Position numbers and translations under genes: made by a program. From the NCBI GenBank assembly GCA_963781775.1, contig CAWAHE010000006.1, positions 1 to 64,000 on the forward strand: a DNA stretch of 64,000 nt, in the 5' to 3' direction. The notes beneath the pieces are model-generated. The model saw only the letters and a program-made list of their open reading frames with translations, did no database searches and was not told the DNA's origin. The DNA is from CAVSRC01 sp963781775 (GTDB lineage Bacteria; Pseudomonadota; Alphaproteobacteria; Rhizobiales; Kaistiaceae). Positions 32,260 through 41,186 of the stretch are shown in pieces (positions within the stretch are counted from its first letter, which is position 1; each line of letters begins with the position of its first letter).

Positions 32260-34552
32260 TGGCTGCTTCCGTTGATGCAGTGCCCGGCGGCGCCTTCGGC
32301 CGGGCCAGGAAATGCCGGAGTGTGGCGAAGATATTGGCCTGCCGCACCCAGATGTCGATCAGGACCGCAACAATCAGAATCCCGCCGATGAAGACGTTGA
32401 TCCAGTGCTGCGGCATGGTGAAGCCCTCGACGTTGAGCTGCAGCAGTGCGCGAACGAGCGTGATCACCGCCGCGCCGGCAAGGGCCCCGATGATGGTCCC
32501 ATAGCCGCCGAATATCGATCCTCCACCGATGATCACTGCGGCAATGCCGTCGAGCTCCCGGAACTGGCCGGCGGTCGGGTTGAAGCTCCGGTAGTAGGCG
32601 ATGTTGATCAGGCCAGCCATGGTCGCGCAAAGGGCGCAGAAGAGGAGCGCGATGAAGCGGGTGCGATTGGTGCTGATGCCGGCGTAGTCGGCCGCACGAC
32701 GATTGCCACCGGTGGCGTAAAGCTTCTGGCCGAAGGGCATGTAAGCCAGCACCGTGCCGGCGATGACGGCGATCAGGACCATCCACAAGGTCTGCGCGCT
32801 GACGACGTCGGCAAGTGCTCCAAGGATGCCGCTCGGATGCGGCACGTTGAAGTGTTCGAGAATGTCTCCGACCTTGCGGCCGAGCATATTGTAGCTCTCC
32901 TTGAAGCCGGTGAGCTGCTGGCCCGCCACGATCCACGATGCGAGGCCGCGGGCGATGTAGAACATGCCGAGCGTCGCAATGAACGCGGGAAGACCAAAGG
33001 CGACGGTGAGGATCCCGTTCACGGCCCCGGCGGCGAGGCCGGCGGCGAGGCCAATCAGAATTGCGCTTCCAGGATCGAGGCCGAGAACCTTCAGGGCGTA
33101 CGCCGCTGCCCCGCCTGCCAGAGCCAGCACCGCCCCGACGGATAGATCGATATCGCCAGCGGCAATCACAAATGTGAGGCCGATCGCAATCAGCGCGATC
33201 TCGGTGTAATTCAGAAGGATCGCGAACGAATTGGGCAGAAGTGCCCAATAGTCCGGCCGCAGATACAGACCAACCAGCCAGAGTGCCACTGTCAAAATGA
33301 TCGCCAGCGCATCGCGCCGCGCGAGAAATTTTCCGAATCCGCGGGCGGTGAGCGCCTTGTCGGCAGCCATCGCGCCCTTGGTTTGCGCTCCTTCGATTGC
33401 GACGCCGCCGATTTCGAGTGCCTTCGGTGGCGGCAGGCCGCGAAGCCTCGCCCACAAGCGGGCAAGCAATCGACGCCTCACGATCAACGGCTCGATCAGC
33501 ACGGCAACGATGAGAAGAAGGCCGATAAAGGCGGGAACCGCACCCGCTGGCAGCGAGAAAACGGCCTGCACCGGCGTCGGATCGCCGTTGATCATGACGA
33601 TCCGCGTGATCGGCAGGCCCTCGCGCAGCACCTTGTTGATCAGCACGGTGAGCAGGGCACCGATGAAACTCCCGATGACGCGTCCGCGTCCTCCAAGGAT
33701 GGAGGCGCCGCCGATGATGACGGCGGCAATGACGATGAGTTCGGCGCTCAGTCCGTTCTGCGGAGATACGCCCTTGTCCTGCGCGGTCGCCATCAGGCCG
33801 GCCACCGTGGCGCAGAGCGACGACAGCAAATAGGCGCGCACCCTCACCCATCGCGTCGGAATGCCGGCGTAGATCGCCGCCTGCTCGTTGCCGCCGGTCG
33901 CGAAGGTCTCGTAGCCCCAGCGGGTCTTGGCGAGGACCACGGCTCCGACCGCCACGATAATGAGCGCGATCTCGATCTGATTGTTGAAGCCCCAGGCGTT
34001 GAATTCGCCGAGCCGGAAGAACCAGCGATAATTTGCGGCCTTTTCCGGGTAGAGAATCGATTGGCCACCCGTCAGGCCGAGAACGAAGCCGCGGCCGATG
34101 AGCAGCACGGTCAGCGTCGCGATGAAGGCCGGGACGCGCAGGACCGTGACGAGAGTGCCATTGACCAGGCCAATGAACGTTCCCAGCACCAGGCACGCGA
34201 GAACGGCCGGCACCACGCCGAGGTCATAGTGGTTGGGGTCGAACATGTATGCGAACGCGACCCCGACCAGACCGAAGGTCGATCCGACCGACAGGTCGAG
34301 ATCCTTGTTCGCAATGACGAACGTCATGCCGACGGCCATCACGGCATAACGCGCGGCGTCGCGCAGGAGCGCCTGGGTCGCGTCGAAGGAAACGAAGAAT
34401 TTCGGATTGATGAATGCGCCCGCGACGTAGAGGAGCGCCATCATGACCAGCAGGCCCGCTTCCCAGCCACCAAACAATTGTGCTGGAGGGCGGCCCAACG
34501 CGGAGGGTGAAGCTGTCACCACGCGGTAATTATCCCGATTCCAGAGGATCAT
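32252..34552 (-). CDS. Fused ribose-type ABC permease: two permease domains in one chain
   Basis: 766 residues, about twice a normal BPD_transp_2 permease. The hallmark motifs occur twice. First half: ANKDLDLSVGSTFGLVGVAF, GGNEQAAIYAGIP and VIIGGASILGGRGRVIGSF. Second half: AAGDIDLSVGAVLALAGGAA, GGNRRAADYAGIST and IGGGSIFGGYGTIIGALAG. A polar linker with basic residues (~355-400) joins them, long enough to cross back to the correct side. Most ribose-type importers use a homodimer of a single permease, so a fixed heterodimer is implied. It overlaps the ATPase start by eight bases and follows the binding-protein gene after a hairpin. Confidence 0.88.
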   Translation of the reverse strand: MILWNRDNYRVVTASPSALGRPPAQLFGGWEAGLLVMMALLYVAGAFINPKFFVSFDATQALLRDAARYAVMAVGMTFVIANKDLDLSVGSTFGLVGVAFAYMFDPNHYDLGVVPAVLACLVLGTFIGLVNGTLVTVLRVPAFIATLTVLLIGRGFVLGLTGGQSILYPEKAANYRWFFRLGEFNAWGFNNQIEIALIIVAVGAVVLAKTRWGYETFATGGNEQAAIYAGIPTRWVRVRAYLLSSLCATVAGLMATAQDKGVSPQNGLSAELIVIAAVIIGGASILGGRGRVIGSFIGALLTVLINKVLREGLPITRIVMINGDPTPVQAVFSLPAGAVPAFIGLLLIVAVLIEPLIVRRRLLARLWARLRGLPPPKALEIGGVAIEGAQTKGAMAADKALTARGFGKFLARRDALAIILTVALWLVGLYLRPDYWALLPNSFAILLNYTEIALIAIGLTFVIAAGDIDLSVGAVLALAGGAAAYALKVLGLDPGSAILIGLAAGLAAGAVNGILTVAFGLPAFIATLGMFYIARGLASWIVAGQQLTGFKESYNMLGRKVGDILEHFNVPHPSGILGALADVVSAQTLWMVLIAVIAGTVLAYMPFGQKLYATGGNRRAADYAGISTNRTRFIALLFCALCATMAGLINIAYYRSFNPTAGQFRELDGIAAVIIGGGSIFGGYGTIIGALAGAAVITLVRALLQLNVEGFTMPQHWINVFIGGILIVAVLIDIWVRQANIFATLRHFLARPKAPPGTASTEAANV

Positions 34553-34562
34553 TTGGCAATGA

Positions 34563-34589
34563 TCGCGGGAGAGCGTAGCCCTCCCGCGA
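34563..34589 (-). terminator. Hairpin between binding-protein and fused-permease genes
   Basis: The arms tcgcgggag (34563-34571) and ctcccgcga (34581-34589) form a perfect nine-base stem with a nine-base loop, 23 bases past the binding-protein stop. No strong T-run follows, so partial attenuation or 3'-end protection is likelier than full termination. Confidence 0.7.
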
Positions 34590-34612
34590 CCAGACGAGAA
34601 CGGAAATCGAGA

Positions 34613-35695
34613 CTAGTTCTCGAAGCGTTTGCCGACGTTGCCGACCGAGTCCTTGGTCACGAGCTGGGCGCGCGTGTCGAGGTTGGCGGCCGCGATGCCA
34701 CGGTCGATCTGCAGATAGAGCTGCATGACCGGCCAGAAGCCCTGGAGGAACGGCTGCTGCCCAAGGGCGCCGGTGAGATCGCCGCTCTTCAGCGCCGCCT
34801 GCTGAGCCGGGCCGAGATCGAAGCCATAGGCGCAGATCTTGCCGGTCATCTTGGTCTGGGCAACTGCCTTCGCCAAAGCGGGGGTGAAGACGTTGTTGCC
34901 GGCGAATGCGCCGACCACGTCGCCACGCGATTCAAACAGCGAGACGATGGCGTTGACCGGGTCGTTCGGGTCGGCATCGACGCCAACGTTTTCCGGGCCC
35001 GCATCGACCTTGAAGTTGTCCAGCGTGCCGGCGGCCTTCAGGGCCGCAACCGTCGCGTTGTAGGCCGAGCTGACGCGATTGTTGACTTCGATGTTGCCGA
35101 GGGCCGTGCTGCTCGGGAACACGATCGTCCCCTTGGTGATGCCCTTGTCCGCGAGGCACTGGGCCAGCGCATTGCCCGCGATCGCGGCGGCCGATGCGTC
35201 CTGCCCGGTATGGCTGATCGAGAGGCGGTGATAGATGCCGCCGTCGAACGAGTTGGTGGTCGCCACCGGGATGCCGTTCTTTTCGGCCGTCTTGACGATG
35301 TCATCATAGGCGCCCGCCTGCGGGGTCGTCATGATGATCCCGTCGATGGTCGGGTCCTGCACGATCTGGTTCAGAATCTCGATCTCGCGTGCCGGATCAT
35401 CGACCGGGTTTTCGGAACCGAGCAGCAGGATCTTGGCACCGATCATGTTGCCGGCGACCGTGGCGCCAACATAGACTGGGTCGAAGAACCCGTTCCCGGC
35501 GGTGTGTGTCACAATCGCAAAAGTGAGATGACCGTCGGCGGAATGAAAGTCCTTCGTGCCGGGATTCTCCTTGGCGGCGTCGTCGAAGCTATATCCGCCG
35601 ACGGCTTTGCCGACCGATCCGGATTGCGCGAACGCGCCTGATGCGGCGAACGCAGCGAATGCGCTCACCGCAAGCATCGTCACTGTCTTGTGCAT
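34613..35695 (-). CDS. Sugar ABC importer periplasmic binding protein (ribose-type)
   Basis: 360 residues. The signal peptide is TVTMLAVSAFAAFAASGAFA. The type I fold has HLTFAIVTHTAGNGFFDPVY, PTIDGIIMTTPQAGAYDDIV, KNGIPVATTNSFDGGIYHRL and ISHTGQDASAAAIAGNALA. It binds a sugar or sugar derivative for the fused-permease importer. It is the promoter-proximal gene of the three-gene minus-strand operon. The ThuA/dehydrogenase pair at the other end suggests the ligand is modified after uptake. Confidence 0.9.
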   Translation of the reverse strand: MHKTVTMLAVSAFAAFAASGAFAQSGSVGKAVGGYSFDDAAKENPGTKDFHSADGHLTFAIVTHTAGNGFFDPVYVGATVAGNMIGAKILLLGSENPVDDPAREIEILNQIVQDPTIDGIIMTTPQAGAYDDIVKTAEKNGIPVATTNSFDGGIYHRLSISHTGQDASAAAIAGNALAQCLADKGITKGTIVFPSSTALGNIEVNNRVSSAYNATVAALKAAGTLDNFKVDAGPENVGVDADPNDPVNAIVSLFESRGDVVGAFAGNNVFTPALAKAVAQTKMTGKICAYGFDLGPAQQAALKSGDLTGALGQQPFLQGFWPVMQLYLQIDRGIAAANLDTRAQLVTKDSVGNVGKRFEN

Positions 35696-35918
35696 GTCTC
35701 AGTTCCCTCCCGATTGCCCATTTGTGGTCCTTACGTGTGACAATTCCGTCCGAGGCAAAAGCGCGGGCATGGCTTACCTCGCCCAATTGGGGCGTCAATA
35801 GTATGACGAATAGCGGAAGCACGGCAAGGCTCAGGCCGCAAGTGCCGACAGGACATTCGGCGAGTTCCACTCCGGCGTTTGCCGGTGTTGCCAGCAACCG
35901 GAGAATTGACGATGCTGA

Positions 35919-36590
35919 TTAGCCGGTAACCAGCGCCAGAATGAGCCCGTCGTAGCCCTTCGTGCCGACCATCTGCAGGGCCGTTGCCGTGAGGCGTGGC
36001 TCGGCGGCGATCCGCTCGGTCACATGGCGGGCGCCGAGCACGCTGCTGTCGCGGCTCCTCGCGTCGGCGACGGCGCCGTCCCGGACGACATTGTCGATGA
36101 CGATCGCGGTGCCTTTGCGCGACATCTTCAGCGCCCAGTCGAGGTAGGCCGTGTTGTTCCGTTTGTCGGCGTCGATGAAGACAAGATCGAAGGGTCCGCG
36201 TTTCTCGGCAGCGATCTCGGGCAGTGAATCGAGTGCCGCGCCGACACGGACCTCCGCGACCCGGTCTAGGCCCGCGCGGGCAAGATTGGCCCGGGCAACT
36301 TCGGCGTGTTCCGGATCGACCTCGAGGGAGATCAGGCGACCGTCCGGCGGCAGCGCCCGCGCCATCCAGATCGTGCTGTAACCGCCGAGCGTGCCGATTT
36401 CGAGAATGCGGCGCGCGTCCACCATCAATGCGAGCATCATCAGGAACTTGCCCTGATTGGGGGCGACGCTGATTGCGGGGAGGCCCGCCGCCTCACTGGA
36501 TTTCAGGGCAGCGTCCAGGGCGTCGTCCTCTCCCACGAGGTGACCGTCGAAATAGCGGTCGACCTCGGTCCACACGCGCTGATTCGCCAT
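35919..36590 (-). CDS. Class I SAM-dependent O-methyltransferase (caffeoyl-CoA OMT family)
   Basis: 223 residues from ATG 36590, with AAGGAG seven bases upstream. The SAM fold shows ARRILEIGTLGGYSTIWMA (motif I), RLISLEVDPEHAEVARANL (acidic loop) and GPFDLVFIDADKRNNTAYLD, with the metal-binding Asp and DADK typical of the cation-dependent O-methyltransferase-3 family. It would methylate a hydroxyl of a small aromatic acceptor; the substrate is unknown. It stands alone, divergent from the L,D-transpeptidase. Confidence 0.88.
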   Translation of the reverse strand: MANQRVWTEVDRYFDGHLVGEDDALDAALKSSEAAGLPAISVAPNQGKFLMMLALMVDARRILEIGTLGGYSTIWMARALPPDGRLISLEVDPEHAEVARANLARAGLDRVAEVRVGAALDSLPEIAAEKRGPFDLVFIDADKRNNTAYLDWALKMSRKGTAIVIDNVVRDGAVADARSRDSSVLGARHVTERIAAEPRLTATALQMVGTKGYDGLILALVTG

Positions 36591-36817
36591 GACGTTGCTC
36601 CTTGCTCGACAGCCGGCAGCGTAGGCCCCGGCCGGGCTTGCCGGCAACATCCGTTGCAGCCCGACCACAGTGCCCGACAAAACGGCTGGCGGAGGCCAGC
36701 CGAACGCTCCGGCCCGCTTGTCCATCTGTGACAAATTCGGCAAACACCGATCAGGGAATGCCGGTCGCGCACCATGCCGTCGCCCTGCTTCAGGATCGAC
36801 CGAGAAGGAAACCTGGG

Positions 36818-37441
36818 ATGCGAAAGCAGATATTTGTGGCCTTGGGTGCAGTTTCGGCCGCGTTGTTGGGATTGCAGGCCGCGCAAGCCGCGCCTCAGAC
36901 TTACTACGACAACGCGCTCCAGAAATACGTCACCTACGATGTCGAGCAGGTGATGGCGCGCGGCTCTTCCGGCGTGCGCAACTATTCGCCGATTCTGCGC
37001 GAAGTGGTGGCCTATGACGGCCCCTATGGCGTGGATACGATCATCGTCAACACCACCGAGCGCCGGCTGTACTACGTGACCGAAAAGGGCAAGGCGATCA
37101 AATACGGCATTGGCGTCGGCCGCGAAGGTTTCACGTGGCAGGGCACCGACCGCATTTCGCGCATGGCCGAGTGGCCCGGCTGGACGCCGCCGGCGGTGAT
37201 GATCGCCCGCGAAAAGGCCAAGGGCCATATCCTGCCGGCCTACATGAAGGGCGGCATCGAGAATCCGCTCGGCGCCCGCGCCCTCTACATTGGGTCGCGT
37301 ATCTACCGCATCCATGGATCCAACGAGCCGTGGACGATCGGGCATGCGGTTTCGTCGGGCTGCATTCGGATGACCAACGACGATGTCACCGACCTCTACG
37401 ACCGGGTGAAGGTCGGAACCAAGGTCGTCGTTCTCAACTAA
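36818..37441 (+). CDS. L,D-transpeptidase (YkuD domain) with signal peptide
   Basis: 207 residues from ATG 36818. The signal peptide is RKQIFVALGAVSAALLGLQA then AQA. The catalytic domain (~80-205) carries IIVNTTERRLYYVTEKGKAI, YRIHGSNEPWTIG and the active-site Cys motif HAVSSGCIRMTNDDVTDLYD. These enzymes form 3-3 peptidoglycan crosslinks or attach proteins to peptidoglycan in the periplasm. It is one of many such paralogues expected in Rhizobiales. A strong terminator directly follows. Confidence 0.92.
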   Translation: MRKQIFVALGAVSAALLGLQAAQAAPQTYYDNALQKYVTYDVEQVMARGSSGVRNYSPILREVVAYDGPYGVDTIIVNTTERRLYYVTEKGKAIKYGIGVGREGFTWQGTDRISRMAEWPGWTPPAVMIAREKAKGHILPAYMKGGIENPLGARALYIGSRIYRIHGSNEPWTIGHAVSSGCIRMTNDDVTDLYDRVKVGTKVVVLN

Positions 37442-37465
37442 CTCAGTTTCGGGGTGGGACTGAGA

Positions 37466-37495
37466 GAGAGCCGGCGGGCGATCCCGCCGGCTCTC
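37466..37495 (+). terminator. Intrinsic terminator after the L,D-transpeptidase gene
   Basis: A perfect 13-bp stem, gagagccggcggg (37466-37478)/cccgccggctctc (37483-37495), with tetraloop cgat is followed by ccgttttt. It lies 24 bases after the stop codon. Confidence 0.93.
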
Positions 37496-37539
37496 CCGTT
37501 TTTGGGCGGAATGGACGTGCCTGGCAGCCGGAGATTTGT

Positions 37540-37905
37540 TCAGGCGTCGCGCCGCATGCCCTTGGCGTCAAGCTCGGCGAGATAGTCCGCCCAGCGGCGC
37601 TCGTGTTCGTCGCCGAGCTGGCGCAGATAGACCCACGAAAACAGTCCGGTGTTGTGACCGTCATCGAAAGTGATGCGGACGGCATAGTTGCCCACAGGAT
37701 CGAGCGCCGAGATCGACACATCGCGCTTGCCGCCGACAGTGCGCCGCTGCTCGGGGCTGTGCCCCTGGACTTCCGCCGAGGGGCTCAGCACGCGCAGCAT
37801 CTCCGCCGGCAACTCGTGGACGATGCCGTCATCGAATTGCACCGAGAGACTCCTGCGATCCTTGCGCAGACGGATTTCAGTCGGCCACGCGGTCTTCTCG
37901 TTCAT
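37540..37905 (-). CDS. DUF971 (gamma-butyrobetaine hydroxylase-like N-terminal domain) protein
   Basis: About 121 residues from the ATG at 37905 (MNEKTAWPTEIRL); an ATG at 37956 would add 17. The domain shows WPTEIRLRKDRRSLSVQFDD, HELPAEMLRVLSPSAEVQGH and YAVRITFDDGHNTGLFSWVY then LRQL, the standard DUF971 pattern. In known proteins this fold is a small zinc-ribbon-related module, often linked to Fe-S or Mrp proteins. Here the Mrp gene is 16 kb away, so no operon link is visible. Confidence 0.85.
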   Translation of the reverse strand: MNEKTAWPTEIRLRKDRRSLSVQFDDGIVHELPAEMLRVLSPSAEVQGHSPEQRRTVGGKRDVSISALDPVGNYAVRITFDDGHNTGLFSWVYLRQLGDEHERRWADYLAELDAKGMRRDA

Positions 37906-38049
37906 TTCCGGTCGCTCCGTGCTGCTCTCGCCGGCCGTGACTTGGCTCTCGCGCATGTTGGCGTCATAATCGGCCCGTCACCCATTTCCCGGAGGTTCGC
38001 GCGCGGCCAGCCAGCCGTGCAAAGGCATAGCATTGGGAGTTCATTTTTC

Positions 38050-38931
38050 ATGTCCGCACTGACCGACTTCGATCTCGACGAAACCGGTAAAATCGACCTT
38101 TCCGACATATATGACCGTCCAGACCCGCGCGACTACTACCAGACGCTGGTCAATCTGGACTACCGCATTCCCGCCGAAGCCGAACCGATCTTCCGTGCGG
38201 TCATCGCCGCGGAACGCGGCAATCGCCAAAGACATCGCCTGAAGGTCCTCGACGTCGGTTGCTCCTACGGGGTTAATGCGGCGATCCTCAAGCACGGCTG
38301 CGCCCTGCCCGATCTCTTTCGGCGCTACGGCGTCAAGGCCTGCAGCACGATGTCGCGACGCGACCTGATCGCCCGGGACCGAGCCGACGTCAGCACTATC
38401 AGTGGCGATCTGACCTTCGTCGGGCTCGATCCGGCAGAGCGCGCCGTCGCCTATGCGCGCGAGGCTGGCGTCCTTGATGCGTTTGTCACTCGCGACCTGG
38501 AGCACGAAGAGCCGTCTGGCGAAGAGAACGCCCTGCTCTCCGACACCGACCTGGTCATCTCGACCGGCGCAATCGGCTATGTCGGCCCGGCTACCTTCGC
38601 CCATATTCTCGACTGCACTGGCAACAGCCCCTGGCTTGCCTTGTTCGCGCTACGCATGTTCCCGATCGATGGCATCGCCGAAATGCTGGAGGCGCGCGGC
38701 TATTCGGTCTTCAAGCTCGCCGGGAGGACATTTCGCCAGCGGCATTTCGCCGACCGAAAGGAGCAGGCCGAAGTGCTCGCGAACCTTGCGGACCTCGGGA
38801 TCGATCCGGCCGGTCGCGAGGCCGATGGCTGGTACCATGCCGAATTCTTCTTCGCTCGCCCCTCAAGTGAACAGGCGCCACCGCCCATGCCGGGACTTGT
38901 GTCGCTACAAGACGACCAACGACGCTCTTGA
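38050..38931 (+). CDS. SAM-dependent methyltransferase-like protein
   Basis: 293 residues from ATG 38050. Motif I reads HRLKVLDVGCSYGVNAAILK, followed by an insert (FRRYGVKACSTMSRRDLIAR) and FVGLDPAERAVAYAREAGVL, then LLSDTDLVISTGAIGYVGPA as motif IV. The C-terminal region (~190-280) has FRQRHFADRKEQAEVLANLA. It is a class I methyltransferase fold; the substrate is unknown. It stands just before the SolA-like oxidase (57 bases to its TTG start) in the same direction, so co-transcription is plausible. Confidence 0.75.
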   Translation: MSALTDFDLDETGKIDLSDIYDRPDPRDYYQTLVNLDYRIPAEAEPIFRAVIAAERGNRQRHRLKVLDVGCSYGVNAAILKHGCALPDLFRRYGVKACSTMSRRDLIARDRADVSTISGDLTFVGLDPAERAVAYAREAGVLDAFVTRDLEHEEPSGEENALLSDTDLVISTGAIGYVGPATFAHILDCTGNSPWLALFALRMFPIDGIAEMLEARGYSVFKLAGRTFRQRHFADRKEQAEVLANLADLGIDPAGREADGWYHAEFFFARPSSEQAPPPMPGLVSLQDDQRRS

Positions 38932-38988
38932 CCCGACACCGCCGGATGTGGCGAGCATGCTGCCTCTGGCAGCATGGGGGAGTTCCAC

Positions 38989-40134
38989 TTGGCGGGCAAA
39001 GTCTATGACGTCATCGTCGTCGGGGTCGGCGGCATGGGCGCGGCCGCCTGCTGGCAGCTTGCGCGGCGCGGACAGCGGGTGCTGGGTCTCGAGCGCTTCG
39101 ACATCCCGCACGCCCACGGTTCGTCGCACGGCGTCACCCGCATCATCCGGCTCGCCTATTACGAGAGCCCCGACTACGTGCCCCTGCTCCGCCGTGCCTT
39201 CGAGTTGTGGGGCGAGGCGTCGGCCGCTGCCGGCGAGCCGCTGCTGGTCACGACCGGGTCGTTCGACGCAGGCCCGCGGGACAGCGACGTGTTCAACGGC
39301 TCGCTGGAATCCTGTCGGGTCCATGGCCTCGCCCATGAGGTGTTGACCGGCGCGGAGGTCAACGCCCGCCATCCGGGTTATCGATTGCCGGACGATTTCG
39401 CTGCCGTCTTCCAGCCCGACGGCGGCTTCGTGCTCTCCGAGCGCGCCATCGTCGCCCACGCGACCATGGCGATGGCGGCCGGAGCAGAGATCCATGGCCG
39501 CGAGGCCGTGCTCGACTGGGCGCCGATCGCCGGCGGTGGCGTGCGCGTCACCACGACGCGCGGCGAATACGAGGCGGCGCGACTGGTTCTGTCGCCGGGC
39601 GCGTGGATCGGCGATCTGGTTCCGGCGCTGAAGCAAATCGCGATACCCGAGCGGCAGGTTCTCGGCTGGTTTCAGCCGGCCGACCCGGCGCGCTTCATGC
39701 CGTCGGCGTTCCCGGTGCTCAACCTGCTGGTCGAGGAGGGGCGCTACTACCTGCTACCCATTCACGGTGTTCCCGGGCTCAAGATCGGGCTCTACCACCA
39801 TCTCGGCGAGCACGGGCCGGCCGAAACCCTGTCACGCGAGATCACGACCGAGGACGAAGCGGTACTTCGGCGCTGCATCAGTCGATATTTCCCCGACGCG
39901 GACGGCCCGGTCATGTCGCTGCACAGCTGCATGTTTACCAACACGCCGGACGAGCACTTCATCATCGACACCCTGCCCGGCCAGCCTGAAGTCGTCGTCG
40001 CCTCGCCGTGCTCAGGCCACGGCTACAAATTCGCAAGCGTCGTTGGGGAGATCATCGCCGACCTCGCGGTTTCCGGCCGCAGCCGGTTCGACCTCAAGAT
40101 GTTCCGTATGGATCGTTTCGCGCCGGCATCATGA
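38989..40134 (+). CDS. solA: Sarcosine oxidase / N-methyl-L-tryptophan oxidase-like flavoprotein
   Basis: About 381 residues. I prefer TTG 38989 because GGGGGAG lies six bases upstream; ATG 38974 would add five residues. The FAD Rossmann motif is VIVVGVGGMGAAACWQLARR, followed by SSHGVTRIIRLAYYE. The covalent-flavin Cys is in LHSCMFTNTPDEHFIIDTLP and the tail has SPCSGHGYKFASVVGEIIAD. These oxidases demethylate N-methyl amino acids, giving formaldehyde and H2O2. Exact substrate preference within the family is not certain. It follows the methyltransferase-like gene. Confidence 0.88.
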   Translation: MAGKVYDVIVVGVGGMGAAACWQLARRGQRVLGLERFDIPHAHGSSHGVTRIIRLAYYESPDYVPLLRRAFELWGEASAAAGEPLLVTTGSFDAGPRDSDVFNGSLESCRVHGLAHEVLTGAEVNARHPGYRLPDDFAAVFQPDGGFVLSERAIVAHATMAMAAGAEIHGREAVLDWAPIAGGGVRVTTTRGEYEAARLVLSPGAWIGDLVPALKQIAIPERQVLGWFQPADPARFMPSAFPVLNLLVEEGRYYLLPIHGVPGLKIGLYHHLGEHGPAETLSREITTEDEAVLRRCISRYFPDADGPVMSLHSCMFTNTPDEHFIIDTLPGQPEVVVASPCSGHGYKFASVVGEIIADLAVSGRSRFDLKMFRMDRFAPAS

Positions 40135-40283
40135 CGGACTCGACAAGCTCTGCGCCCGGCCGCATCATCCCATCGACATCCTGACTCCTGCGGCGGGTTC
40201 CCGCCGTTCCCGTCCGCCCTGCCCACCACGGAGACCGGCTCGCGCTGTTGATGTGCGCTGGCTGAGATCGAGCGCCTGAGCCG

Positions 40284-41186
40284 ATGACCCCCCTTCGCGA
40301 GAACCTTCGCGGCATTATCGCGATATCGGCGTGCAACCTTCTGTTCCTCATCAACGATACACAGATCAAGCTGGTCAATACCGAACTGCCGCTCGGCGAG
40401 ATCATTCTGCTGCGCGGTGCGGTCGCCACGGTACTTCTCATCCCCATCGTGATTGTCAGCGGCGCCCACGTTCATCTCGCCATGCTCGCGCACCGGGCTG
40501 TGGCGTGGCGGATGATCGCCGAGATCATGGCCGCCTATCTCTACCTGCTGGCGCTGTTTCATATGCCGATCGCCAACGCCAACGCGATCCTTCAGGTGAT
40601 CCCGCTGGCGGTGACGGCGTGCGCCGCCATCTTCCTGAAGGAGTTCGTCGGCTGGCGCCGGTGGACCGCCATCGCGGTCGGTTTTGCGGGCGTATTGATT
40701 GTCATCCGGCCAGGCCTTTCCGGCTTCAATTCGTTCAGCCTGCTTGCCCTCATCTCGGTGCTGTTCATTACGCTTCGCGACATGACGACCCGCATGGTGC
40801 CGCGCGGATTGCCCGCCCTGCTGATCGCGCTGATCACCGCGGCCGTGGTCGGTGCGACGGGTCCGATGTATGGCCTGATCGCCGGCGAGCAATGGGTGAT
40901 GCCATCCGGGCGCAGCCTCGCGCTCATCCTCGGCGCCGTCGTCTTTCTGATCGGCGGCTACCTGACGGCCGTCGAGTTCATGCGCCATGGCGATATCGCC
41001 GTGGTGGCGCCTTTCCGCTACACCGCCGTCATCTGGGCGATCATCGTCGGCTTCGTGGTGTGGGGCGAGATCCCCGATGGACCGATGATCGTCGGCACCG
41101 CGATCGTCATCGCGACAGGCGTCTATACGTTCCACCGCGAACGGCGGATTTCCGCGCGGGCCGCCCTCGCGGCGCTCGGCGAATGA
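40284..41186 (+). CDS. EamA/DMT-family transporter
   Basis: 300 residues with ten hydrophobic helices in two EamA repeats. First repeat: IIAISACNLLFLINDTQIKL to RRWTAIAVGFAGVLIVIRPG. Second repeat: LLALISVLFITLRDMTTRMV to YTAVIWAIIVGFVVWGEIPD. This family exports amino acids and other small metabolites. Its stop overlaps the ATG of the next MFS gene (ATGA), so the two exporters are translationally coupled. The substrate is unknown. Confidence 0.9.
   Translation: MTPLRENLRGIIAISACNLLFLINDTQIKLVNTELPLGEIILLRGAVATVLLIPIVIVSGAHVHLAMLAHRAVAWRMIAEIMAAYLYLLALFHMPIANANAILQVIPLAVTACAAIFLKEFVGWRRWTAIAVGFAGVLIVIRPGLSGFNSFSLLALISVLFITLRDMTTRMVPRGLPALLIALITAAVVGATGPMYGLIAGEQWVMPSGRSLALILGAVVFLIGGYLTAVEFMRHGDIAVVAPFRYTAVIWAIIVGFVVWGEIPDGPMIVGTAIVIATGVYTFHRERRISARAALAALGE

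Noticed and set aside
35589..35897. Minus-strand frame upstream of the second binding-protein gene
   Set aside because: It overlaps the binding-protein start, has no signal peptide at the correct place and no known domain.
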